NCBI GenBank assembly: GCA_029939635.1 | Contig: JAOZSN010000061.1 | Location: 1 to 16,230 of the forward strand | DNA length: 16,230 nucleotides | From: Deltaproteobacteria bacterium | GTDB taxonomy: Bacteria > Desulfobacterota > Desulfobulbia > Desulfobulbales > SURF-16 | Direction of reading: 5' to 3' | Position numbers and translations under genes: made by a program | The notes under the pieces: model-generated | Told to the model about the DNA's origin: nothing | The model's input: only the letters and a program-made list of their open reading frames with translations | The model's database searches: none | In this document: piece by piece, positions 1-7,045 of the stretch | Layout of the letters: every line of letters starts with the position of its first letter | How positions within the stretch are numbered: position 1 is the first letter of the stretch

Positions 1-1
1 C

Positions 2-1015
2 AAATATGGTGCCCAACTCACCGTACGGGAGAGCCAGGCTGGCATCCTCTTTTATAAAGGCCGTGCCGGTGATGCCTTTGGTGCTGGTCGTCATACCCTG
101 AAAACCGGCAATATCCCCATTATCACCAAACTCCTTTCTATCCCTTGGGCCATGTCCAGCCCACTGCGAGCCGAGGTGTATTTTGCCAACCTCAAAGAAT
201 TCACCAACCTTAAATGGGGCACACGTAACCCCGTGGCCTTTAAAGACCAAGAACTAGGTCTTATCCGCCTGCGTGCCCACGGCGTATTTAACATCCAGAT
301 AAGCCAACCTGTTCTTTTTATCAACACCATGGTCGGCACCATGGCCAAATTTACCACCACCGAGATCAGTGAGTACCTAAAACGTGTCATTGTCTCCCGT
401 TTTAATGACCACCTAGGCCAGGAGCTTGACACCCTGTTTAACCTGCCTGGGCGCTACGAAGAATTATCATTGGGTCTGCAGGAACGATTGGCTACAGATT
501 TCGGTCATTTTGGTTTACATCTCAGTAACCTGTACATCACCTCCATCACCCCTCCCCAAGATGTGCAGAAAACCATTGATGACCATAGCCGCCTCAATAT
601 TATTCAAGATATGGACAAACTCATCAAACTTAAAGCTGCCTCAGCCATGGAAAAAGCAGCAGAAAACCAATCCAGCACCGGAGAAGGTATGGGCATGGGA
701 ATGGGACTCATGATGCCTGCCCTTTTCAACCAGACAAACCAACAGCAGCAGCCCCAGCAGGCAAGAGCAACCTGCCCTGACTGTCGAGGCAATATACCGT
801 CAGATTCTCGTTTCTGCCCCCTATGTGGCCACCAAATTGTAATTCTCAGACAATGCACTAATTGTTCTAAAAACCTGGCTCCTACGGCCAAATTCTGCTC
901 CCGCTGTGGCCACCCAACCGATGAAAAACCACAAACTCCGATCTGTGCTGGCTGCGGCAAAGAAAATTTACCAGGTGCCCAGTTTTGCAATAATTGCGGG
1001 GAGAAGCTTTCATGA
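2..1015 (+). CDS. SPFH/band-7 domain protein with three C-terminal zinc ribbons (5' partial)
   Basis: The reading frame is open from base 2, so the true start lies upstream; 337 residues are visible. The first ~210 visible residues (KYGAQLTVRESQAGI..., LKWGTRNPVAF, VFNIQI, then amphipathic helices ending TPPQDVQKTIDD) match the SPFH/band-7 fold of the 'virion core protein / YdjI-like' group. A Gly/Met- and Gln-rich linker (GEGMGMGMGL..., NQQQQPQQ) leads to three CxxC-x10-CxxC zinc ribbons, with Cys at visible residues 258/261/272/275, 285/288/299/302 and 315/318/329/332. SPFH proteins oligomerise as scaffolds, usually on membranes; ribbons at this end suggest a docking platform (inference). 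An internal ATG at 152 is not the start, because conserved family sequence continues upstream of it. It is the first visible gene of an operon with the next two. The exact function is unknown. Confidence 0.85.
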   Translation, partial: KYGAQLTVRESQAGILFYKGRAGDAFGAGRHTLKTGNIPIITKLLSIPWAMSSPLRAEVYFANLKEFTNLKWGTRNPVAFKDQELGLIRLRAHGVFNIQISQPVLFINTMVGTMAKFTTTEISEYLKRVIVSRFNDHLGQELDTLFNLPGRYEELSLGLQERLATDFGHFGLHLSNLYITSITPPQDVQKTIDDHSRLNIIQDMDKLIKLKAASAMEKAAENQSSTGEGMGMGMGLMMPALFNQTNQQQQPQQARATCPDCRGNIPSDSRFCPLCGHQIVILRQCTNCSKNLAPTAKFCSRCGHPTDEKPQTPICAGCGKENLPGAQFCNNCGEKLS

Positions 1016-1058
1016 AAAAAGACAAAAGAGAGATGGAACACTGTAGGCCCTAGAACTG

Positions 1059-2282
1059 ATGAACCTCACTGTTATCCAGGAATGTCCGCAATGCGGCGGC
1101 ACATGTGAATTAAGCGAGGCAAGCCGCCTGCTTGTCTGCCCCTTTTGCGGGGTACGGCTCATCCTGACAAATGAAATGCCCCATTATCTCCTGCCCTGCA
1201 AAAAAGAAGGGGAGCAACTCATCTGGGTACCATATCTACGATTAAAAGGAGCCCTTTTTACCTGCCAAAATTCAGGAATAACTCACCGCCTGGTAGACAC
1301 CACCCTTGCAGGAGTCAAACTAAATATCCTTCCTCAAAGTCTGGGCTTTAGACCCCAGGCCCTGAAATTACGCCAGGCCACGGCACAGCAGTCAGGTCTT
1401 TTCCTGGAAAATCAACTATCAACAACACAGGCCTTAGAGCAGGCCAGCAAGAGGCAGCAAGACGCTATCGGCCAAAGAGGCATCCTTCACCAAGAGTGGA
1501 TTGGCGAAACAACCAGCCAGCTCTACCTCCCGCTGGTAAGAGACAATGACACCCTCTACGATGGAGTGACAGGAGACCCACTGGCCCGTATGCCTGCTGA
1601 CGATGATTTTTTCAACAGCCATGCCCAGCATTCTAAAAACTTTGATGCCCACCTCTTAAGCAGTCTCTGCCCCAACTGTGGCTGGGATCTCGACTGTCAT
1701 GAACAGAGCGTTATCCTTTTTTGCCATAATTGCGGCACAGCCTGGCAGCTCGCACAGAATGGCTTACAGCAGATTGAGTACATAACTCGACACGGCAAGG
1801 CAGCTGATACCATCCACCTGCCATTCTGGCGACTAGAGGTAAAAATTGAAGGTGCAAAGCTGGCAAGTTTTGCTGATTTTCTCCGCCTGGCTAACATCCC
1901 CAAGGTTATTAAAGCAGAATGGGAGAATAGGAAAATGGCCTTCTACTGTCCGGCCTTCCGAATGAACTCCAAAATATTTTTGCGCGTGGCAAGCCAGATA
2001 ACCATGGCTCAGCTCGATGGTGAGCCAACAGACTCTGTGCCAAACACCCTTTATCCAGCCACCCTGCCAGCCTCAGAGGCAGCAGAAAGTATCAAACTTA
2101 CCCTGGCATCCAGCGCAGTGGCAAAACGAAACATCCTGCCTCTTTTACCAGGCATTACCATTCAGGCACAACAAAGCACCCTGATTTTGCTGCCTTTTTT
2201 TGACAATGGCTACGAATTATGCCAAGAAGAAAAGAAGATTACCATAAATAAGCAGGTACTTGATTTGGGTAAAAAATTATAA
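1059..2282 (+). CDS. Zinc-ribbon protein of unknown function, internally duplicated
   Basis: This encodes 407 residues with no signal peptide or clear membrane segment. It carries two CPxCG-type zinc ribbons: C9/C12/C27/C30, and C204/C207/C222/C225. Each ribbon is followed some distance later by a similar hydrophobic-aromatic stretch (WVPYLRLKG near 56-64; LPFWRLEVKIEG near 254-265), so the protein looks like two diverged copies of one ribbon-plus-beta module. The start is ATG 1059, 43 bp after the SPFH stop; the in-frame TAG at 1044 rules out a much longer N-terminus. The Shine-Dalgarno is weak. Its stop abuts the ATG of the next gene, so translation is probably coupled. Sharing ribbons with the SPFH neighbour suggests they act in one complex, but that is inference. 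I do not recognise a named family. Confidence 0.8.
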   Translation: MNLTVIQECPQCGGTCELSEASRLLVCPFCGVRLILTNEMPHYLLPCKKEGEQLIWVPYLRLKGALFTCQNSGITHRLVDTTLAGVKLNILPQSLGFRPQALKLRQATAQQSGLFLENQLSTTQALEQASKRQQDAIGQRGILHQEWIGETTSQLYLPLVRDNDTLYDGVTGDPLARMPADDDFFNSHAQHSKNFDAHLLSSLCPNCGWDLDCHEQSVILFCHNCGTAWQLAQNGLQQIEYITRHGKAADTIHLPFWRLEVKIEGAKLASFADFLRLANIPKVIKAEWENRKMAFYCPAFRMNSKIFLRVASQITMAQLDGEPTDSVPNTLYPATLPASEAAESIKLTLASSAVAKRNILPLLPGITIQAQQSTLILLPFFDNGYELCQEEKKITINKQVLDLGKKL

Positions 2283-2825
2283 ATGTCCTCTACAAAAGCA
2301 AACATACAGCGAGTTGAATTTAATCCTGGCCAAATCATCTTCAAAGAGGGACAGCCTGGCAGGCATGCCTATCTCATCCGCACCGGCAAGGTGGCTATTT
2401 TTAACATGGTTGATGGGCACAAGACACAGGTGGCCACCATGATCCCAGGGCAAATCCTGGGAGAAATGGCCATCATCACAGGGGAACCACGCTCTGCCTC
2501 AGCCGAGGCAGAGGAATATTGTGAGTTGCTGGTTATGGACAAGGATGTTCTGGCCAACACGTTGGACGAAAGCTTACCCATCATCAAGGCTTTACTTAAT
2601 CAAATGGTTATGCGCATCAGGGAAGCTGATCGTAAAAACCCACCAGAAGGTTCCCACCATGAACGCGGACTCATAAACCGTATCCATATCCTGGAAAGAA
2701 CATTGCGCTCAATCCAGGATAATGCTGCCGACTGGTTATTGGCCCAACCAGACATGGACCCAAATGCCCGTCAATGCCTGCGCCTCATCAGTAAGACCTG
2801 CCAACAAAACCTAGAAAAACCGTGA
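2283..2825 (+). CDS. Cyclic-nucleotide-binding-domain protein without HTH
   Basis: This is a 180-residue protein. Residues ~10-115 form a CRP-like beta-roll (FNPGQIIFKEGQPGRHAYLIRTGKV). The phosphate-binding cassette is G60-E61-M-A-I-I-...-R70-S-A; Gly-Glu and the Arg are the residues that contact the cyclic nucleotide phosphate in CAP-type domains, so ligand binding is plausible. The C-terminal ~65 residues look helical and hydrophilic and contain no winged-helix DNA-binding domain, so this is not a CRP/FNR transcription factor. The ATG directly follows the TAA of the zinc-ribbon gene. The role is probably ligand-dependent control of the SPFH/zinc-ribbon pair (inference). The gene ends 19 bp from the 3' end of ftsH on the opposite strand, with no obvious hairpin between them. 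Confidence 0.85.
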   Translation: MSSTKANIQRVEFNPGQIIFKEGQPGRHAYLIRTGKVAIFNMVDGHKTQVATMIPGQILGEMAIITGEPRSASAEAEEYCELLVMDKDVLANTLDESLPIIKALLNQMVMRIREADRKNPPEGSHHERGLINRIHILERTLRSIQDNAADWLLAQPDMDPNARQCLRLISKTCQQNLEKP

Positions 2826-2844
2826 GGCAAAGGCCAGAAATTTG

Positions 2845-4623
2845 CTAGCGTGCCTCTCCAGCAATTTTCTTAATATCTTCGCCGGAAATCGTTTCTTTCT
2901 CAATAAGCTCAAGAGTCAAATCTTCCATGAGTTGGCGATTATCTTCGAGAATTTGCCGAGCTTTCCCATAGGCCTTATCCACCAAGGCATGCACTGCCTT
3001 ATCAATCTTTATAGCAGTCTCCTCACTCATCAAGGGCGCTTGGCCAGTCTGCTCGTTGACCTTATAAGCCATAGGCCCGATGGTCTCATCCATTCCCCAT
3101 TCGCATACCATTTTCCGAGCCATATCAGTGACCCGTTCGATATCATTACTGGCACCAGTTGTCACTACACCAATAACAATCTCTTCTGCCAAACGACCAC
3201 CAAGCAGAGTACAGAGATTATTGAAGAGAAAAGTATAGGTATGGGAGTGCTTTTCAACCTCAGGTAACTGCATGGTAACACCTAAGGCCTTGCCACGGGG
3301 AATAATAGATACCTTATGAACAGGGTCTGCCTCAGGCAACATCCAGGCCACCAGAGCATGACCTATTTCGTGATAGGCAGTGACACGTTTTTCCTCTTCA
3401 GTGATAATCATGGAACGTCGCTCAGCCCCCATCATCACCTTGTCCCGAGCTGCATCAATATCTGCCATGCTCACCTCATCCTGCCCCTCACGTCGAGCAA
3501 CCAGTAAGGCTGCTTCATTAATCATATTGGCAAGCTCTGCACCGGAAAATCCAGGGGTTGCCTTGGCAATAATATGCCATTTAATATCAGCAGCAGCCTT
3601 GATTTTTTCAGCATGCACTTTGAGAATCATCTCTCTACCCTTAACATCAGGCACAGGCACCAAAACCTGACGGTCAAAACGGCCTGGTCGTAATAAGGCT
3701 TGATCAAGAATGTCCAACCTATTGGTGGCAGCAACAATAATCACACCATCATTCACCTCAAAACCATCCATCTCTACAAGGAGCTGGTTCAAGGTCTGCT
3801 CCCGCTCGTCATTACCACCAGCAGCACCAGAACTACGGTGACGCCCCACGGCATCAATCTCATCAATGAAGATAATACAGGGTGCCTTCTTCTTTCCCTC
3901 AGCAAAAAGGTCACGCACCCTTGAAGCGCCAATACCGACATACATCTCCACGAAACTGGAACCACTGATAGAAAAAAAAGAAACCCCTGCCTCTCCAGCA
4001 ATGGCCTTGGCCAGCAGGGTTTTGCCGGTGCCAGGATCGCCATGAAGCAACACACCGGTAGGAATTTTAGCACCGGCATCAGTAAATTTTGAGGGATCCT
4101 TCAAGAAATCTACAACCTCAACAAGCTCCTCTTTGGCCTCATCAATACCTGCCACATCTTTAAAACGAACATTAGAGGTCTGGCCATCAATTAATTGCGC
4201 CTTGCTCTTACCAAAGGCCATGGCCTTACCACCGCCACCCTGCCCTCCCTTAGGACGCAGAAAAAAGAACCAGACAATGGCCAGCAGAAAAATTGGCAAC
4301 CAGGTCATTAATGATCGTACAAACCAGCTAGGTTCCCTGGAGGCAACAATATCTATTTTAGCCCCACTTGCCAGGAATTGATCAACGGCGGCAGAATTAG
4401 CAGGCAAAACGCTTTTAAATTTATTGCCGTTTGAAGTGGTCCAAGAGGCAGTATTTTTTTCCACCGTAAAAGAGGTGATCACCTCCTTATTAACCTTCTC
4501 AACAAACTCGGTATAACTGATAACATTTACATTATCTGGTTTCCCTTTAAACATGTTAATGACGAGCAAAACAGCCAGACCAATGATGAGCCAAATAGTC
4601 AGATTTTTGTAAAATTGATTCAC
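2845..4623 (-). CDS. ftsH: ATP-dependent zinc metalloprotease FtsH
   Basis: FtsH is a membrane-anchored hexameric AAA+ protease that degrades unassembled membrane proteins and regulatory proteins. From GTG 4623 the protein has 592 residues: TM1 ~6-22, a periplasmic FtsH_ext domain, TM2 ~104-122, AAA+ with Walker A GDPGTGKT (195-202), Walker B IIFIDEIDAVG, SRH ATNRLDILDQALLRPGRFDRQ, then the protease with H418-E419-I-G-H422 and the third zinc ligand in TGASND (D494). An ATG at 4728 would add 35 residues, but the GTG gives the family's usual N-terminus (VNQFYKNLTIWL), with AAGGAG about 10 nt upstream, so I prefer it. Several usually invariant positions differ: GDPG for GPPG, HEIGH for HEAGH, SSFVEMYVGIG in the pore region. 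All catalytic residues are kept. The C-terminal tail is short. It may be a second FtsH paralogue (inference). Confidence 0.93.
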   Translation of the reverse strand: MNQFYKNLTIWLIIGLAVLLVINMFKGKPDNVNVISYTEFVEKVNKEVITSFTVEKNTASWTTSNGNKFKSVLPANSAAVDQFLASGAKIDIVASREPSWFVRSLMTWLPIFLLAIVWFFFLRPKGGQGGGGKAMAFGKSKAQLIDGQTSNVRFKDVAGIDEAKEELVEVVDFLKDPSKFTDAGAKIPTGVLLHGDPGTGKTLLAKAIAGEAGVSFFSISGSSFVEMYVGIGASRVRDLFAEGKKKAPCIIFIDEIDAVGRHRSSGAAGGNDEREQTLNQLLVEMDGFEVNDGVIIVAATNRLDILDQALLRPGRFDRQVLVPVPDVKGREMILKVHAEKIKAAADIKWHIIAKATPGFSGAELANMINEAALLVARREGQDEVSMADIDAARDKVMMGAERRSMIITEEEKRVTAYHEIGHALVAWMLPEADPVHKVSIIPRGKALGVTMQLPEVEKHSHTYTFLFNNLCTLLGGRLAEEIVIGVVTTGASNDIERVTDMARKMVCEWGMDETIGPMAYKVNEQTGQAPLMSEETAIKIDKAVHALVDKAYGKARQILEDNRQLMEDLTLELIEKETISGEDIKKIAGEAR

Positions 4624-4804
4624 GTTCAGCTTTCTCCTTACCAGGGAATAGAAAAAATTTAAGAGAGGGAGGGCCGAAAGGAGCGCCCCAAAGTAGCAGC
4701 ATTTTTCGCCCAGCATGAGACCAGACAAACCTGTAGACCTTCAAGTCAAGCGCTCAGTGCTCGACACAACGCATAGCGAGACATAGAGTAGCAGGGCAGA
4801 ACCA

Positions 4805-4833
4805 ACTAAACAATACTTATTCCGAAATGTAAA
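4805..4833 (-). promoter_or_regulatory. ftsH: Candidate sigma70-type promoter for ftsH
   Basis: On the minus strand TTTACA (4833-4828) and TTTAGT (4810-4805) are separated by exactly 17 bp. The -35 matches the consensus at 5 of 6 positions and the -10 at 4 of 6. It would start transcription near 4798, giving a leader of about 175 nt before the GTG. It lies just downstream of the minus-strand terminator, as expected for an independently transcribed ftsH. Support is by pattern only. Confidence 0.35.
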
Positions 4834-4871
4834 GACAGAGGGGGGGGACTAAGAAGGAACTATGGAGGGTA

Positions 4872-4910
4872 CAAAAAAAGTGAACCCAGAGGCCGCCACC
4901 TCTGGGTTCA
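4872..4910 (-). terminator. Strong rho-independent terminator on the minus strand
   Basis: A perfect 12-bp stem (4881-4892 with 4899-4910, arm TGAACCCAGAGG) encloses a 6-nt loop. Read on the minus strand it is followed by C and then seven T (from the A-run at 4873-4879). On the plus strand no T-run follows, so it works leftwards. It lies upstream of ftsH and has no recognised gene feeding into it. Confidence 0.8.
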
Positions 4911-5321
4911 GCAAGGAGTCGCTATTCTCATAAGTATATTTGAGGTAGCAATTACTATATTTAATAGCAGGTTATGTGCCAAATTCTATCTTCATTATGA
5001 AAAACATCAATCATTACGCTATATCAGCACGTTAACGAAAAACATTACTAGTATCACCATTTCAGCATTAGCTTACCTGTGACGCATTATGCGCCCAGCA
5101 AAAATCACCCTGCACTCTTTTCGCTCCCACATTTATGATTCCGCCGAAATAGCAAAAATCCTCTTTTTTCATTGAAATCATTCAACTTAAAAGTTAATAA
5201 GACCATGAAACTATGTGAAAAATGTGATATTTCAATTTACTATTAAAAAGATCTTGCATTTTCCCGCCAACTACCATACTCTGACTTCATGAAACAATTC
5301 ATGCCCAAACCGAGCAAACAC
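4911..5321. other. Non-coding stretch, AT-rich, no convincing gene
   Basis: No reading frame with a Shine-Dalgarno sequence was found on either strand. Short frames exist (plus strand 5089-5175, 28 codons; minus strand 5172-5068, 34 codons) but lack ribosome-binding sites. The minus-strand terminator at its left end implies that some transcript may run leftwards through this stretch, so an unannotated small RNA or small gene is possible. Confidence 0.5.
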
Positions 5322-5350
5322 TTGACAATTACAATTTATAAGTTTAGGTT
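5322..5350 (+). promoter_or_regulatory. Candidate promoter of the small-protein/nrfD/merR operon
   Basis: A perfect -35 TTGACA (5322-5327) is followed after 17 bp by TAGGTT (5345-5350), a poor -10 matching only at T, A and the final T. The start would be near 5357, giving a leader of about 185 nt before the small protein gene. A weak -10 next to a perfect -35 is often seen at activator-dependent promoters, but no operator could be assigned. Confidence 0.4.
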
Positions 5351-5387
5351 CGGTCAAGAAATTACCAAGCAAATACAACCAGCAAAT

Positions 5388-5408
5388 ATTTCACTTTAAC
5401 CAAGGAGG
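5388..5408 (+). repeat. Direct repeat copy 1: leader plus Shine-Dalgarno-like sequence
   Basis: This 21-nt stretch (ATTTCACTTTAA, then C, then CAAGGAGG) recurs at 5515-5535 with a single mismatch (5400 C versus 5527 G). It contains a full Shine-Dalgarno sequence, but no ATG, GTG or TTG follows at a usable distance, so it is a ribosome-binding site without a gene. Confidence 0.75.
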
Positions 5409-5514
5409 CCCACCCAAAGAGACAGCTACCCAAAAAGTTACACCGCAGGACCCATATCCGCCCAACAGAATCCGCCAATTCCAGGGCAGAGGATATATCA
5501 AACAAGATAGCCTG

Positions 5515-5535
5515 ATTTCACTTTAAGCAAGGAGG
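5515..5535 (+). repeat. Direct repeat copy 2: functional Shine-Dalgarno of the 39-aa gene
   Basis: This is the second copy of the 21-nt repeat, 127 bp downstream of the first. Its AAGGAGG lies just before ATG 5541, so this copy is the working ribosome-binding site. The first copy may be the relic of a duplicated leader or gene, or may compete in leader folding. Confidence 0.75.
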
Positions 5536-5540
5536 AGCAA

Positions 5541-5660
5541 ATGAACGGCCTAATTTTTCTCGTTATATGGATTAGTTGCGCTGCACTCCACACAGTCTTT
5601 GACCTCAAGATCAAACCTGTGCTTCAGGCATACAGGGAAGATGAAGAAAACTTCACTTAA
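5541..5660 (+). CDS. Small single-pass membrane protein (39 aa)
   Basis: The frame begins at ATG 5541 with a very strong AAGGAGGAG sequence about 5 nt upstream and ends at TAA 5658-5660, giving 39 residues. The protein has one hydrophobic segment at residues 3-20 (GLIFLVIWISCAALHTVF), then a basic and an acidic hydrophilic tail (DLKIKPVLQAYREDEENFT). It lies 95 bp upstream of the NrfD-like gene in the same direction, so it may be a small accessory subunit or assembly factor of that membrane protein (inference). The excellent ribosome-binding site and typical small-membrane-protein composition are the main reasons to call it. I do not recognise a family. Confidence 0.7.
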   Translation: MNGLIFLVIWISCAALHTVFDLKIKPVLQAYREDEENFT

Positions 5661-5675
5661 CCCCCTGTAGCAAAG

Positions 5676-5699
5676 AACAGTTGTCCGCCGACAGCTGTT
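5676..5699 (+). other. Intercistronic hairpin before the nrfD-like gene
   Basis: A 10-bp stem with one G-U pair (AACAGTTGTC at 5676-5685 with GACAGCTGTT at 5690-5699) closes a 4-nt loop. No T-run follows, so it is not a terminator. It may set mRNA processing or stability between the 39-aa gene and the nrfD-like gene. Confidence 0.55.
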
Positions 5700-5755
5700 A
5701 TGGCTTATAAATCACTTAGAGAGAAGTGAAAAGCAAACATGAAGGAGTTAGTGCA

Positions 5756-6952
5756 ATGAATGAAATACTCGCAAAAATTCTGCCCCAGAAAGAAGAGGGG
5801 CTCCCAGTTGTCAAGTCCAGTAAATATAATGCTACCATCGCCATACTCAGCCTTATCACTATAGCTGGTATTGCTGTTGGCCTCCAAGCCATGTTCGTCG
5901 GTCACGAACATGCCTACGGTAACACCCGCGAAGTACCATGGGGCCTGCTCCTGGCAGCCTATGTCTTTTTTGTCGTCACCTCAACCGGGCTCTGCCTGGT
6001 ATCCTGTATCGGTCATGTATTTGGTGTTGAAAGCTTCAAACCCATCGCCAAACGCTCTGTTTTCATGGCGATCTGCACCATTCTCTCCGGCTTTGTTGTT
6101 ATTGCCTTTGAAATTGAAAACCCCTGGCGTATGGCCATCTACAACATTACCTCTCCAAACCTAAGCTCCAATATATGGTGGATGGGTACCCTTTATGGAG
6201 CATATCTCTTTTTCATGCTCATCGAATTTGCCTTGATCCAGATGGGCGACCACAAAAAAGCAGCCTTTCTTGGCCTGCTTGGTGTAATCACTGGTGTCGC
6301 GGCTCACTCCAACCTCGGCGCAGTATTTGGATTGCTCAACGCTCGTGAGTTCTGGCATGGACCCTATATGCCGATCTACTTCATCACCTCTGCCATGATG
6401 TCTGGCTGTGCTGCTGTAGTCTTCTTCCACTGGTTAGCCTATAAAGCTAATGGCTGGGAGATGAGTGATGAGCTCAAAAAGTCCCTCACCGCTGTTGGTA
6501 AACTCGGCATGCTCCTTATGACTGTAATAATGTTTTTCACCACCTGGAAAATGATTGGTGGTGTCAGTGGCCATCCTGCTGGTAAATATGAGGCCATGAT
6601 GTCTCTGCTCAGCGGCCCCTTCTCTTTTAACTTTTGGGTTGGTGAGGTTATGCTCGGCCTGATTCTCCCCTTTACTCTCATCCTTTCTGTTCGCGCTAAA
6701 AACATGAATATGCTGTTTGCCGCATCAGTGTCTGGCATTGTTGGCATCTTCTTCATGCGCTACGACCTGATTGTTGTTGGTATGATTGTCCCATTCTTTC
6801 ACAACATGAATATCGTTGGCCAGCCCCACCTCTACCCCTACACCCCGACCATCCAGGAATGGGTCATCACTGCTGCCGGCATAGCCTTATGCGGCATCAT
6901 GTTCCTGGTAGGCGAGAAGGTATTCAAGGGCCACCTTTCTGCAGACCATTAA
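5756..6952 (+). CDS. NrfD/PsrC-family integral membrane protein
   Basis: The NrfD/PsrC/DsrP superfamily are polytopic quinone/quinol-interacting subunits that normally pair with Fe-S and molybdopterin or cytochrome subunits. The 398 residues hold about nine hydrophobic segments (approximately 27-47, 63-87, 101-121, 141-162, 169-193, 205-229, 250-265, 290-312, 317-345) and a last one at 366-388, and the family-like motifs FEIENPWRMAIYN, HSNLGAVFGLLNAREFWHGPY and FMRYDLIVVG. A GTG at 5726 would add ten residues, but ATG 5756 has AAGGAG 8 nt upstream and is preferred. No Fe-S, cytochrome or molybdopterin partner gene is present in the window, so it is either a stand-alone NrfD or works with subunits coded elsewhere. 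It sits between the 39-aa membrane protein and a MerR regulator. The substrate cannot be inferred. Confidence 0.85.
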   Translation: MNEILAKILPQKEEGLPVVKSSKYNATIAILSLITIAGIAVGLQAMFVGHEHAYGNTREVPWGLLLAAYVFFVVTSTGLCLVSCIGHVFGVESFKPIAKRSVFMAICTILSGFVVIAFEIENPWRMAIYNITSPNLSSNIWWMGTLYGAYLFFMLIEFALIQMGDHKKAAFLGLLGVITGVAAHSNLGAVFGLLNAREFWHGPYMPIYFITSAMMSGCAAVVFFHWLAYKANGWEMSDELKKSLTAVGKLGMLLMTVIMFFTTWKMIGGVSGHPAGKYEAMMSLLSGPFSFNFWVGEVMLGLILPFTLILSVRAKNMNMLFAASVSGIVGIFFMRYDLIVVGMIVPFFHNMNIVGQPHLYPYTPTIQEWVITAAGIALCGIMFLVGEKVFKGHLSADH

Positions 6953-6964
6953 GATAAACCTCCA

Positions 6965-7012
6965 GGTAGGTTAAGGAATAAATTGTAAAAAAACAATTTT
7001 CCTTAACCTACC
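6965..7012 (+). other. Long hairpin between the nrfD-like gene and merR
   Basis: The outer stem of 14 bp (6965-6978 with 6999-7012) continues, after a 2-nt bulge, into a 6-bp inner stem (6981-6986 with 6993-6998) with an all-A loop. There is no T-run on the plus strand after it. It starts 13 bp after the nrfD-like stop, so it could protect that 3' end or partly attenuate merR expression. Confidence 0.6.
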
Positions 7013-7045
7013 CATTACAGATTTTACTAGACAGGAGGTAACACA

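Noticed and set aside
4624..4728. Longer FtsH N-terminus from ATG 4728
   Set aside because: The additional 35 residues are unlike FtsH, while GTG 4623 has AAGGAG upstream and gives the usual family N-terminus.
5068..5172. 34-codon minus-strand frame beginning MKKEDFCYFGG
   Set aside because: No ribosome-binding site and no recognised family; kept only as a possibility under the orphan terminator finding.
5089..5175. 28-codon plus-strand frame MRPAKITLHSF...
   Set aside because: No Shine-Dalgarno sequence, and it is antisense to another equally unsupported frame.
5255..5270. Sigma54-like -24/-12 element on the minus strand (TTGGCG...ATGCA)
   Set aside because: Only 9 nt separate the GG and GC; sigma54 promoters need 10, and no gene lies suitably downstream.
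5726..5755. GTG start for the NrfD-like protein
   Set aside because: ATG 5756 has a well-spaced AAGGAG, which lies inside the proposed ten-residue extension.
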